The notes under the pieces are model-generated. The model did no database searches and was not told the origin of the DNA. It saw nothing but the letters and a program-made list of their open reading frames with translations. This document shows positions 1 through 12,800 of a DNA stretch of 64,000 nt, piece after piece. The translations under genes were made by a program, and so were the position numbers. The stretch's first letter is position 1. Every line of letters starts with the position of its first letter. The stretch covers positions 36,965,542 to 37,029,541 of the forward strand of contig OX388305.1 in the NCBI GenBank assembly GCA_947579605.1. The letters are read 5' to 3'. This stretch comes from Athripsodes cinereus (lineage: Eukaryota; Arthropoda; Insecta; Trichoptera; Leptoceridae).

Positions 1-286
1 GCTGCTCAGAACTCGCCACTACACCGATGCATTACCACATATAGCAATTTGGAGAAGGTGAGGTCCGTGGACATATTCTGTATGTCCAGGAGCCACATTA
101 GACAGGAATGAAATATTTGTTTAGTTTTTGTTTTTATTTTTCTTTCTGTGTTTTGTACTGTACTGGCAATAATAACAATGAACTCGGGCTGATCAAGTAC
201 AAAAAATATGTTTAATCGTTATTATATTGTATTTTGTAAAATTTTATTGTATGTTGCACATTTTTTTAAATAAATAAAAAAAAAAT
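1..286 (+). mobile_element. 3' end of a non-LTR retrotransposon (LINE), cut by window edge
   Basis: Frame 1 is open from base 1 to a TGA at about 109-111 and reads like the C-terminus of a Jockey/CR1-type ORF2 (...HRCITTYSNLEKVRSVDIF...). It is followed by about 150 bases of AT-rich 3' UTR and an A-rich tail (AAATAAATAAAAAAAAAA) near 268-286. The C-terminal text plus poly(A) tail support a LINE end rather than a host exon. The clade is a guess because only about 36 residues are visible. Confidence 0.5.
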
Positions 287-359
287 ACATTCATAAAACA
301 TGAACATGTTCCACAACACTTATATGTGTATAATTAAAAAATATCCGAGTGTCATTGAG

Positions 360-540
360 TTCACTCTTTTTAACCCTATATACCAGGCATAATCCATAGA
401 CAATGGGTCTGGGTGTTACATGTATGTGTTTAGTGCATTGTATATATGTACACATATCATTGCGTTTGTACCTATAACACAAAATTCATATCTTAGTTTG
501 AGATTAGCTCGATCTGTGTAAAATGTCTTATTTCTTCCTA
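360..540 (+). repeat. SINE body fragment, family shared with 2411-2660 and 61200-61260
   Basis: The block around 400-525 has the same order of words as the reverse complement of 2411-2560: GGGTCT, TGTTACATGTA, TATGTGTTT, TGCATTGTATAT, TTCATATCTTAGTTTG, TAGCTCGATCTGTGT. The tRNA-like head seen in the other copy is missing or decayed here. Nothing coding is seen between this block and the zinc-finger exon that ends at 831. Confidence 0.6.
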
Positions 541-830
541 GTTAGGCAGATACATATATCGCTTCAAGACACTGTCATATACATATATATACGTATAGAT
601 ACCTAAATGTAATAAATCTCCTACTTATGTTTGTGGAATATGCAATACAAATATTATTTTGTTTCACATATTATATAGTGACCAACCAACTGCATTAGGA
701 AAAGTGTAAAGTAAAAACTGTTTCAATAAGAAATACATTGTATAATATACATGTGTATGTATGTACATTGTAGGTAAGTTGAAATAGAGTAACAAAATAT
801 GTTAACAGTCTCTTTGCATACGTAAGTATC

Positions 831-3800
831 TCATGAGTGGCAGGTGGAGAGGACAGGGGTGTGCGTGTTACTTGATTTGTTCTTGTTGTGCACCAACTTG
901 TTGTGTGTCCAGAGGGCAGCCTTGTGACGGAACAGCTTTCCACAAAGTTGGCAGGGGAAAGGCCTCTCTCCAGTATGTGTCAACTGATGGCTCGCCAGAG
1001 TTTGTCGAGTCTAAAATCACAAATACTATATACATATCAACAACCTCAAACACAATCACAAAGATGGTTGCTGTTAGTTGACATCTATGCTCAACAGATG
1101 TCGAACATGACAGTTTGAAATAGGAATTGGTGGGATTGGTGAACGTACCATGGGTAAAGTGCACTTAAACCAGCCTAAGCCGATTCGTAAGCATCGGGAC
1201 ACCTTTCCTGTTTCATACAAAAGGGAGTTTGCACAGTCTGTTGGTTGTGCGGATGAGGTGTCTGTTGGGTAATTTTCTTAATATCTTCACTCTCGCAGGT
1301 GTGAAAATCCAGCTAAATGCGAAAACTTCGTTTAACATATATATATATATACAAATACCTCAATATCTATATTTACATATTTTTTTAAGTATATCGCACA
1401 TTTGAGTTTTTGGTGAGCTTTCGAATGCGTTCAGGCATCCATTGTCAAACCAACTGACTACTTCTTTCTAAGTCTTTAGCTTCGCCGTGGTATCTGTGAG
1501 GTAGTAGGGGTAGGGGTAGGAATAGGGGCAAGGTTAAGCGGTGTGTCGTTGTTTTGGTTCTTCGTAATTTTGTCAAAATAATAACCAATACTGCCTAACC
1601 CCGCCCCTATTCTTACCTCTACCCCTACTACTCAGATGCCACGGCGAAGCAAAAGACTTAGGAAGAAGTAGTCAGTCGGTTTGACAATGGATGCTCGAGC
1701 ACATTCGAAAGCTTACCAAATGCGTAATGTGTCCGAAACATACATACATACCTGGTCGCGAAAAACTTGTCAACAACTAATATATATTTCTAGTTAAGAT
1801 AGTGCATGGCAATGATAGACAACTGCAGGTTACCAAGAAACTTATCTTAACATATATGTTAGTCTGGCGAGCAAAGAATAACATGATTAAAGGAAGACAT
1901 TCATAATGAAACAGAAAACTCACCAAAAAAGCCTTGTCGCAAACCAAGCATGTGTGCTTCCTCTCTCTGGGGGCCTCCTGATGTTTCTGTCTGTGGTGCC
2001 TACGCAAGGCAGCAGACGTGTGGTATGTGGCTCCACACACATCACATACGCAGTGCCCCCTGCGAGCGTGGGTTGATTCTACATGATCTCGCAGTCTGTA
2101 CAAAAGAGGATATCGCCTCGGGCACATGGAGCATTGAAATCTACAAGTGGAGAAATCAACACACTGATTCTGGTTTCGTCACTGAATAGAAAAATGTATA
2201 CAACAGTTGATTCAACAACAGTGAACATTGCAATGTTGCAATCTTAATCTTTTTTACATCATGTATATGTAGGTATCAGATTATTTATTTACTTTAATAT
2301 ACAGATCTTTTGCCTTTTACTAATACATATAAGGCTACATAAAATAGATACAATCTAAATACATTTCATAATTCAGAAATAAAACAAAATAAAATAATAG
2401 AATAAAAGATAACATAACATAATATGCAAAGACAATTCACACAGATCGAGCTAGTCCCAAACTAAGATATGAATCTAGTATTAAGGGTAATTATGCGACG
2501 ATACACATATACAATGCACCAAACACATATAGGTACATGTAACAACTAGACCCAGGACAATTTGAAAAAGGTCATTCTTCATTTTGCCCTGGCCGGGAAT
2601 CGAACCCGGGACCTCGTGACTCAAAGGCAAGAGCGTTACTTCTGCGCCACACTAGCCATTTAATAGGCAGATCAAATTTAAATAACTTATATAAGTGCAA
2701 ATATACCTAATTATATTGGTGTTCTCTCTTAAACCTAAAATAAACTAAACCATAAATATTAACAAACATAGGTATAAAAAATATCTAAATAAATGCCTCC
2801 AGTAGTCAAATGAAATAAATGTATATAGCAACCAATGACAAGAATAATATTTAACAGAAACAAAAGTGTAAAAATAATAAATAGCATTCTAAGACATCTT
2901 TTTAATACGACAATAATATCAAAAAAAAGTGTATTCAGTGTACTCAAGCCAATACTATGATACCTATATCTATGTATACACATATCCATTCATTTAGTGC
3001 TAAGCACTAGTCTATAACAGTGGATTCCTCTTTATTGGATCAATTCTTAATTATTTATCTATTCGCTGCTTTTAAGAAACTCAAAATCATACCATATACT
3101 CAAATTTTGGGCATTTTGAATAAATTTTACATAGATCTTAAAAAGAAATTTGAATTTCCAAGTGGACAACATAGTTAACGAAAAAATAAAGATTCAAAAA
3201 CAAATATAGGTATGTCATTTAAAATTTTATACATGAACAAAAAAATTTATTTGAGAAAAAAGAAATATTTTTTTTAAAAAGCAACAAGCAGACAACTCTT
3301 CCTCAGAGTCAGAATCAGTACACGGGCAAACATGTCTTTCAATATCTTTTTAAACGTTTTGTATCAGTACTGAACAGATCTATGTTACTCAAATATTCAT
3401 TTCTCATGCAATGTAAACGGGGCACTACTGTGTGCCTAATATAGTTTGTTAAAAAATTGTCGCTGTAAAATAAATTGCATTGCACCCAGTTACTCTATAA
3501 TGCACTAACTGAATAAGTTCAGGGTTGCCAACATAGCTGTTCATTAATCTATGTAAAATAAATTGCATTGCACCCAGTTACTCTATAATGCACTAACTGA
3601 ATAAGTTCAGGGTTGCCAACATAGCTGTTCATTAATCTATGTAAAATAAATTGCATTGCACCCAGTTACTCTATAATGCACTAACTGAATAAGTTCAGGG
3701 TTGCCAACATAGCTGTTCATTAATCTATGTAAAATAAATTGCATTGCACCCAGTTACTCTATAATGCACTAACTGAATAAGTTCAGGGTTGCCAACATAG

Positions 3801-6800
3801 CTGTTCATTAATCTATAATAATAATAATAATAACTAGACAATTTATAGTGCGCCGTTTTGTGGAATATATTCACTTCAAGGGCACATCCTAAAATATCGT
3901 GTTTATACCTGTGATTGAAGCCTGATACATATAATACATATATTAATAAGCATATTATAAAATCTATACATATATAAATAACAAAAAGTTGTACAATTTA
4001 TATCATTTATATGATATACCAAACAAGTGTGTCTTTAATCGACTCTTGAACAGATCAAGAGACTGTGTCTTACGCACTTGTTCAGGAAGATCATTCCACA
4101 TGGATGGTCCAGCCGAGCTGAAGGCTTGAAAGGAATACTTAGGTCTCCCTCTTACACCGATTTCCGTCAACCTGACACCCGTATCAGAACCTGACCTAAG
4201 AGTGCTTTGTCTTTGATTTGGAACTTGCTGTCTACAGAGTTCGGAGATGTATGATGGAGCCATATTATGAATGGATTTGAAAACTGTGAGGCAAACCTTG
4301 AAAGCAATCCTTTCAGCGCACTTGAGCCAGTGCAGATTTTTGAGGGTACTAGTTATATGGGAGCGTTGGTCCATTTTGAAAATTAAGCAGGCAGCGGCGT
4401 TGAGCACAGATTGGATTCTCTGAAGCTGGTATTGCGGTAGATTGGCCAGAATACCGTTACAGTAATCTACCCGAGATACCACAAAGGAATTTATCAATGT
4501 TCTAGCATCGTGGGATGTCAGACATCTTCTAATGGGAGTTAATTGCATTAGTGAAAAGAAACATTTACTGACGGTTGATGAGACGTGTTTATCCATAGAT
4601 AAGGAACTGTCAATGTAGGCTCCAAGAAACTTAACATGTTTGGATGGAATGATGTTGATGTTTTGAATGGATATAGGGTCGTAGTTTATAAGGTGTTGTC
4701 GTCTCGGTGAAGCAACCCAAAGGAATTCGGTCTTAGTAGGATTTATTTTTAATTTATTCACTGACATCCAGTGCGAAATTTCAGAAATACATGAAATAAC
4801 ATCTTGTTTTAGTTGATCTTGTGAATCAGGGGAGCACGATTTGAAGAAAAGCCGATCATCAGCATAAGAATACATTTGGAAACCAAGTTGTTGGATAAGA
4901 AATTCAAGCTCATTCGTATGTAAATATAAAATAAAATCCTATGTAAAATAAATTGCATTGCACCCAGTTACTCTATAATGCACTAACTGAATAAGTTCAG
5001 GGTTGCCAACATAGCTGTTCATTAATCTATGTAAAATAAATTGCATTACACCCAGTTACTCTATAATGCACTAACTGAATAAGTTCAGGGTTGTCAACAT
5101 AGCTGTTCATTAATCTATGTAAAATAAATTGCATTGCACCCAGTTACTCTATAATGCACTAACTGAATAAGTTCAGGGTTGTCAACATAGCTGTTCATTA
5201 ATCTATGTAAAATAAATTGCATTGCACCCAGTTACTCTATAATGCAGTAACTGAATAAGTTCAGGGTTGTCAACATAGCTGTTCATTAATCTATGTAAAA
5301 TAAATTGCATTGCACCCAGTTACTCTATAATGCACTAACTGAATAAGTTCAGGGTTGTCAACATAGCTGTTCATTAATCTATGTAAAATAAATTGCATTA
5401 CACCCAGTTACTCTATAATGCAATAACTGAATAAGTTCAGGGTTGCCAACATAGCTGTTCATTAATCTATGTAAAATAAATTGCATTGCACCCAGTTACT
5501 CTATAATGCACTAACTGAATAAGTTCAGGGTTGTCAACATAGCTGTTCATTAATCTATGTAAAATAAATTGCATTACACCCAGTTACTCTATAATGCACT
5601 AACTGAATAAGTTCAGGGTTGCCAACATAGCTGTTCATTAATCTATGTAAAATAAATTGCATTGCACCCAGTTACTCTATAATGCACTAACTGAATAAGT
5701 TCAGGGTTGCCAACATAGCTGTTCATTAATCTATGTAAAATAAATTGCATTGCACCCAGTTACTCTATAATGCACTAACTGAATAAGTTCAGGGTTGTCA
5801 ACATAGCTGTTCATTAATCTATATAAAAAATTTAGAGTTCAATGAAATTCAATCAATTTAGCCACCAGAAACATGTTAAGATACTCCAAATGTCATATAA
5901 AAATAAACATATTTATCGTGATATTTACCAGTAGCAAATGTGTCTAGAGTTTTCATTATGTTTTTACCGAGAAAATTTTATATTTAACATAATAATGATA
6001 CAAGAACTTAATGAATAAATAAAAATAATAGAAAAATAATAAAATCTGTAAAATTGTCTACATGTTATAATGGTCACCCATTCAAGTACTGACCGCACTC
6101 AATGTTTATTTACTTAGGTGAACAGATGAGAATCAATACATACTATGATCATACACCCAGATTATTTCTCCACATTGAAATAACACTATACATAACTATA
6201 TTAGCGCATCATTTATGTGTGCTAAATTTTGGTACTAATATTGCGCGATGAGGGAGACAAAAATATCTTATGAGTACAGCTGTATTTCAACAATACCGTA
6301 AAGGGGCGAGTCACACGAGTTCACACAGAATTTAAAATTCATGGATCATCAATAGGTACACTTTTTTAATCTTTTTATTTTGTAAAAAGTTAGGTTAAGT
6401 TTGGCTTTTCACCTAGTATGGAACACATGATGGTAATTCCTGATATTTACAATAAGAATTGTATCATGTCATGATCTATTATAATATATAGTGTAGGAAC
6501 TAGACACTACACACAATTATTATAAAGTACTCACTTGAATGTATTAGGGTCGGAGTGTTTTACTGAAGTAGTAAGATGGCACTTGAGAATGGAGGCAGAC
6601 TTGAAATACATATCACACTCCACACAGTAGAACTCTCTGTGGGAGGAATGCTTCACAGAGTGCGCTACCAGAGCAGTCTTGTTCACGAATGTCATGGGGC
6701 AAGAGGGACAGCTGAAGTGTCGCACTCCTGTGTGCGCTCGCCTATACAATATAATAACAACATAGTTTAAATAAAGATTAGTCGTAAGATATATTGAGTA

Positions 6801-9800
6801 GAGGATAAGAGAGAAACAGACAAACCTAAACATTAATGGTTTTAACTTCAATTAAATCTGTAATCATCTTGTAAGTTAATCTCAAAAATTTGTAGCTGTA
6901 AAGTCAACTTCTATTACTTTTTCTGGGTGGAGAAGTGATTTTTTAAAAAACTGATAATGTCACCCTGGCATTAAAAAACTGCCAAGAGACATTGTCTATT
7001 TTGAAGATTATTATTTATGAATCAATAGTAATTCACAAAAGAAAAAACAGTGTGTTGTTACTAACATGACATGCAGATTCCTAGTGGTGGAGTTCCTGAA
7101 CTCTTTGTTGCATTGGGTACAGGCGTACTTCTTCACAACTGTGTGGGACCTCACATGCTTTTGATGGGTGTTCGCACAACTGAGAAACACAACAAAATAT
7201 CACTGACATGTATCCAGACATTTTAATTAAATTCAACAATCTTAGGGTGAGTATTATGGCTTGTTAATATGTAGATATAGCAAGTTCAATACATCGAAAA
7301 TAAGAGATGTTCAACAATATGTATGAGTAATTGTATATATCTACAAAGCAGTGGTGTACTTTTTAAATATGCAAAAAAAACTGCATGCTTAGCAAACAGG
7401 CTGAGTATTGTCTGGAATTGTTTTATAAAAACCATGAGATTGTGAAACATCTCCTATACATATAAAAGTGTGAAAATAATATAAAATATAGGAATGCAAG
7501 ACCATAATATTTAAAGAAATAATAAAAAATATAGGAATACTAAAAACCGAAAAAATATATTAACCAGTACTGTAGTAAGATTTTATTCGTGTGAATAATC
7601 CTAATGAAATGAGTTTTTTTCACCATTAGAAATATTTTTTTAAGTATCACATTATATAAATATCATACTGATTATTCTATAAAAAATAATAATAAAATAT
7701 ATATTTTAGTATATAATGCAGTTTTCCTATGAAAATTCATATATGGTGTAATTCATGTATCATCAACCTTTGGTCACAGAAAAAAAACAAATATTTTTAT
7801 AGAGTTATGTTAAGATGGATGTGCGGGGTCACAAGGCTTGATAAGATCCGAAATACATACATCCGAGGGAGTCTGGGTGTGCGGGATATCTCGGATAAAA
7901 TACAAGAGAGCAGATTGCGATGATATGGCCATGTGGCCAGGAGACCACCTGAGTATGTAGGCAATAAAGCTCAATGTATCGAGGTTACCGGCAAGAGACC
8001 AAGAGGAAGACCAAAGCGCAGATGGTGTGAAGTAGTGAGACAAGACATGAGGAGCTGTGATGTTTCCCATGAGGATGCGCTCGACAGAACCAAGTGGCGT
8101 AACCAAACAAGAAAGGCAGACCCCACCACCATGTGGGACTAATAATTGCCCAAGGAGAAGAAGGAGAAGAAGAAGAAGAGTTATAATAAATATTCACTGT
8201 GTCGGTGTTTAGGTAGTAGAATTCCATATCGAAAAAATAAAACAGGTGTTTTATTCTACTAAAGATTTAATTTGTGAGAGAGACGTCTTTCGTCTTATGA
8301 GGACATTGTCAATCATCAAAATCAAAAGAGATTTTTCGTTATAATAAATACTAAAAATAAATATTTTATTTTATTTCATAACTAAAAATCCCATTTATTT
8401 TTATACTTGTATAAGTGTTTATGTTCTTTTTTTTAATTTCACTCAAAATCGTCTTTAGAATCCAAAATAACTATGGCAAAAAAATCCCTACCAATGCATA
8501 AAAATGTAATAATTGACTCAAAATTGCCTGTATAGAAATTTTGGAACATGACTCTTAATTTTTTTTTTTTTTATTTATTTATTTATTTAATCAAGTTATA
8601 AAGATAACATTTAATTTTATAACTTATGATTAACTACCATTATTATACTTATTTTCTATTTCAATTATCTTAAATTATGAATCAACTTTAATAAAATATT
8701 CCAATAAGAAAACAATACATTCCGATAAGAAAACAAAAATCAGTCTGATATTATTTAAGCCATACGAATTAAACTAAAGAAACAATCTACATAATTACAG
8801 TTTAATAGGAATAATAAATATATTGCATTAGGAGATAAGATACAAAATATATTCATATTCTATTGGTTTTGTCAAATTTCAAAAATCTATTCATAAAAAC
8901 AGGAACTTAATATTCTTACTAAACAGATAATTCCTTACTGACATATGATGATAAAATAACTTATCAAGGAAATATGCTACAATAATTACATAACTTTAGT
9001 AAGACATAAAAATAAATTATTTGTTAATTAAATCACCTTCAATAAATTATCAATATATTTAATTGCACTCTAATAAGATTATTAACACATTCCATTAAGA
9101 TGATAAATACACTCCAGTAAGAAGACAAATATTAGTCTGATATTTTAAATCACAGGAATTAAAATAAAAGAAAAAAAAACATACTTAATCCAAGTCTATG
9201 ACTTAGGCTCGTATTCTGAAACAATACTTAGACATAGCGACCGCCTACGCTGCGCTAAGTAAAAATATTTCTCTGTGCGAAATAAACACTGATAGATTTG
9301 TATTCTAGAACAACACTTGGCAAATACATATCTGTGCACTCACTACTACTAATACACACCGCTCGTGATTGGTCAATTCGCAAATCGGTGATTAATTACT
9401 GCATTCATTATAATCGGCGCCTATCTGACATTTCATTATTTTGCACGTTTTTTTGTGTTTGTTATAATATTGTGCCTTATTTTCGCTGTTATTAAAGTGG
9501 AAAACACTATTCAAAGGTAAATGTTTAAATATATTACAAGACATTACATATTTTAAGTAAATATATTATCTACCGGATAACTAATCTAGCTGCAAAAAGT
9601 GCATTATTTTATTGACCTAAACTAAAATAAATACGGGCGCTGTTCGTGAATTTAATTTACCAAGTAATTTGTCATTTATTAATCAAATATATTATTAAAT
9701 AATAGTAAATTATTAAACATAATTTAATGTGTGAAACAAATTATTGGTACAAGTCCATTGAAGGTTTTACGTTGTACTAAAATTACTTTTAACAATGTCG

Positions 9801-12800
9801 AATTTGCTATTGGTGATACAGTTAGTTGCCTAACACAAGATAATTATTATAATGTATATTTATAACATAAATCTTTTATTTTACAGGAAAATTGCGTCAG
9901 AAAAGCCATTGCTTACGTAGATCGTCGCTCAACATAAAATTATAGAAGATATGAGTACCATGAGTACCAATTCCAGAAACATCCAGTAAAAAAAAGATGC
10001 CTGGAAAGCTGTATCCCGAGCATAATATACTTCGTCCGCCCTAACTCAAAAAAGGAACGACCTCCAACTCAAGAGGTGCTGGGAGAATATGAAGTCGTTG
10101 CGTAGGAAGGTTTTATCGGCACATGCGAAGAGGTGTCGAAAACAGGTGGTGGACCTCCTCTTCCTGATCCAACAGCGAGTTTAATAAATGCTCTCTGTCC
10201 TCTCAATTCAGATTTATTTTGTTTGTAACTGTTATATTATTTTTTTATAAAACTTATTCAAATTAACAAATATTTCTTTGAATGAGTATATACAATACAT
10301 AATACTCGATGTCGGGTGTCTTGCTGGAAAAAAAGAGAAGAAAGAAAGAAAGAGTATACAATGTTGAACAATTCAAATATATATTTGATAATTTCAATAA
10401 AAAGTTTCATTTTATATTCTGAAAATGAAGATTTTCAAAAAGATTGAATAAATGTCTTTATTTTATATGTTTAATGTCTTATCTATCTATCTTCTATATG
10501 TTTAATTACTATAATAAATTAAGTCGGTTGTAACCAAATGTATTTTTCTTCTTACATTGATTCCATAGGAAGTATGTTTGCGAGGGATGGTAGATATGAT
10601 AGGGACATTGAAAAAAGAAAAGTGAACGAAAGAACGAAAGTAAACGGTGCACTTCGATCTATTGTTAGCAATAGCAATGTGTCGAACATGGCTTAAATGC
10701 TGGTGCACAACGCCATTCTCGTACCGACACTTATGTATGCAAACGAATCTTGGACGTGGCTGAAGGACGAGAGTGGAATAAATGCTGTGGAGATGCGATC
10801 ACTAAGGAGAATGGTAGATAAAACATTGCGTGATAGAGTGAGGAATGAAGATATTAGAAGAATGAGTGGATGCAAGAGGAGTGTTGTGGATAGAATGCGT
10901 GTAAATAAATTGAGATGGTTTGGTTATGTGGAGCGAATGGATGATGTAAGATTGACGAAGACGTTATATTTATCTGAAAGAGGGGGTCTGAGAAAGCGCG
11001 GACGTCCAATAACTACGTGGTTTGACCACGTGGACCAAATTCTCAAGGACGGTCGCGTGTTAATTAAGAGGAATCGGAGTGCATGTATAAAAAACTGGAT
11101 GAATGTAGAGGAAGCGAAAGAAGTATGTAAGGTTAGATCAACATGGCGTTCCGTTCTCTCTGCCTACCCCACTTGGGACACGGCGTGAGGGTATAGTATA
11201 GTAAGTAGTAAAAAAAATTTGTAGACCAAATGCTCGTCTAAAAGCTAAGCATTCGCTGCTACGATTCATCTCAAAAGATGAATGGTTTATTTGAAGATCA
11301 ATGTCCAGAAGAACCATTATAGTTTGTGAATAGATTTTGCCGCTCTTTCACAAGGCGACGAGACAAATATCGTGGTTTATCAATAATTTCGTTCACGCGC
11401 TCATCAAATACGTCTTCACTTTCGTAATGAGGCATATTTTTTTATTATAAATGGAGTAAATTATACTACATAATGTTCATTAACAAAATATTATAGCAAA
11501 ACAACGTGTTGATAATGACAGCAGCTAGACTACGCATATGTTAAAACACCTCTCGACCACACTTGGCTTTTGACGTTTCTAAAATAATGCATAGTTACCA
11601 ACGCCAGTCAAGTAATGTTTTAGAATACAAATTTACACGCACAGTGATCACTTAGACTATGAGACTTCACAGTGTTGTTTTAGAATACGAGCCTTAATCA
11701 CTCTACAATAATAAGAATACAAATACTTACTGACTGTACAATAATAAGAATACAAAGAAGATAAATATTAGTCTGATATTCCAAATCACAGGAAATAAAA
11801 TAAAAGCAAAAAAAATCATACTTAATTACTCTACGATAATAAGAATACCAAATATATTCCAACAAGAGATAAAAAACAATTACATATACATGTGGTATCT
11901 AGTCATTCTGTCAAAATTCAGAAAACCATTCAAAATTACAGTAGGTAACTATTATTAAATAAACACCTATGAGTATGAAATGTATATCAAATAATCAAAA
12001 TTATTCATGTCAAATGGGTAACTAGGGAATTTCCTATAAGTAAGAAACATAATATGTAATGTATGCATTGTATCACATTATATGCAAGTATTTAGAGATT
12101 ATTCATGTTCTTTATACATTCATAACATCTTTTACGGAAAATACCTAAAGATTTCGCGTTTCGTACATCACTAGGTAATTTATTAAAGAAATTTAATCCA
12201 TGATAATAAACACTTTTTTCTGTTGCTACCTACAAGTCTTGGTTTTCTGAGTCGAAATTGATCGCGACTTCTTGTTGGATAGTTATGAATATCTTGATTA
12301 TATTTAACATTTTTATACATGTAACTTGGCAGTAGTCCTTTTTTAATTTTGTACACAAAAATCATTAAAAAGTGATCATCAAATAAAAACGAAGTAAAAA
12401 ACTAACATAACTCACAATAAAATGCTAAAAATGCTCCAACATATGAAATAATACAACGCACACGAACTACTGGTTTCCAACACCGCAAAACGACAAGGAA
12501 AACAAGATGGTGGCGCTGTGTCCTCATTCGAATGTTTACGTAGGTACCTATAAATTATCCCAAACTCGAGAATTTTACACCACAAGTACAAAATACTGTA
12601 CACACACATACACATATACGCAACTCAATAATGCAGACTGCAGCACCCGCCAGTGATATGGACTTATTATTATTGTAATTTTGTTAACTGCAAAATAATT
12701 TGTTCAACCCCCTATAAAATCTTATGTGTGTATATAATTTGACTGAGAACTACAAGAAGTAAGATAATTCTAATAAACATTTTCATATTGCTTAATGTGG

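Larger units (their letters stand above)
8550..12390 (-). mobile_element. Jockey-like LINE 3' region, minus, split by a Harbinger-like element
   Basis: On minus, 12365-12120 encodes a LINE C-terminus ([32 protein letters not shown], then a frame continuing toward [19 protein letters not shown]). The 3' UTR runs on through 12100-11700 and 9200-8560 and ends in a T-rich run at about 8558-8585, which is poly(A) on minus. Similar AT-rich text (ATTAGTCTGATAT, then AAATCACAGGAA) sits on both sides of the Harbinger insertion. The internal 3' UTR repeats are degenerate. Exact ends are uncertain. Confidence 0.6.

Noticed and set aside
833..1164. Several overlapping frames of 76-98 codons on both strands
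   Set aside because: Shadows of the last zinc-finger exon (1010-831, minus) and its intron.
4003..4875. 290-codon open frame as a host gene
   Set aside because: It begins at an RT YADD box and is LINE ORF2; it also interrupts a tandem array.
3463..5820. CRISPR-like or tRNA array
   Set aside because: 88-bp units are contiguous with no unique spacers, in a eukaryotic intron.
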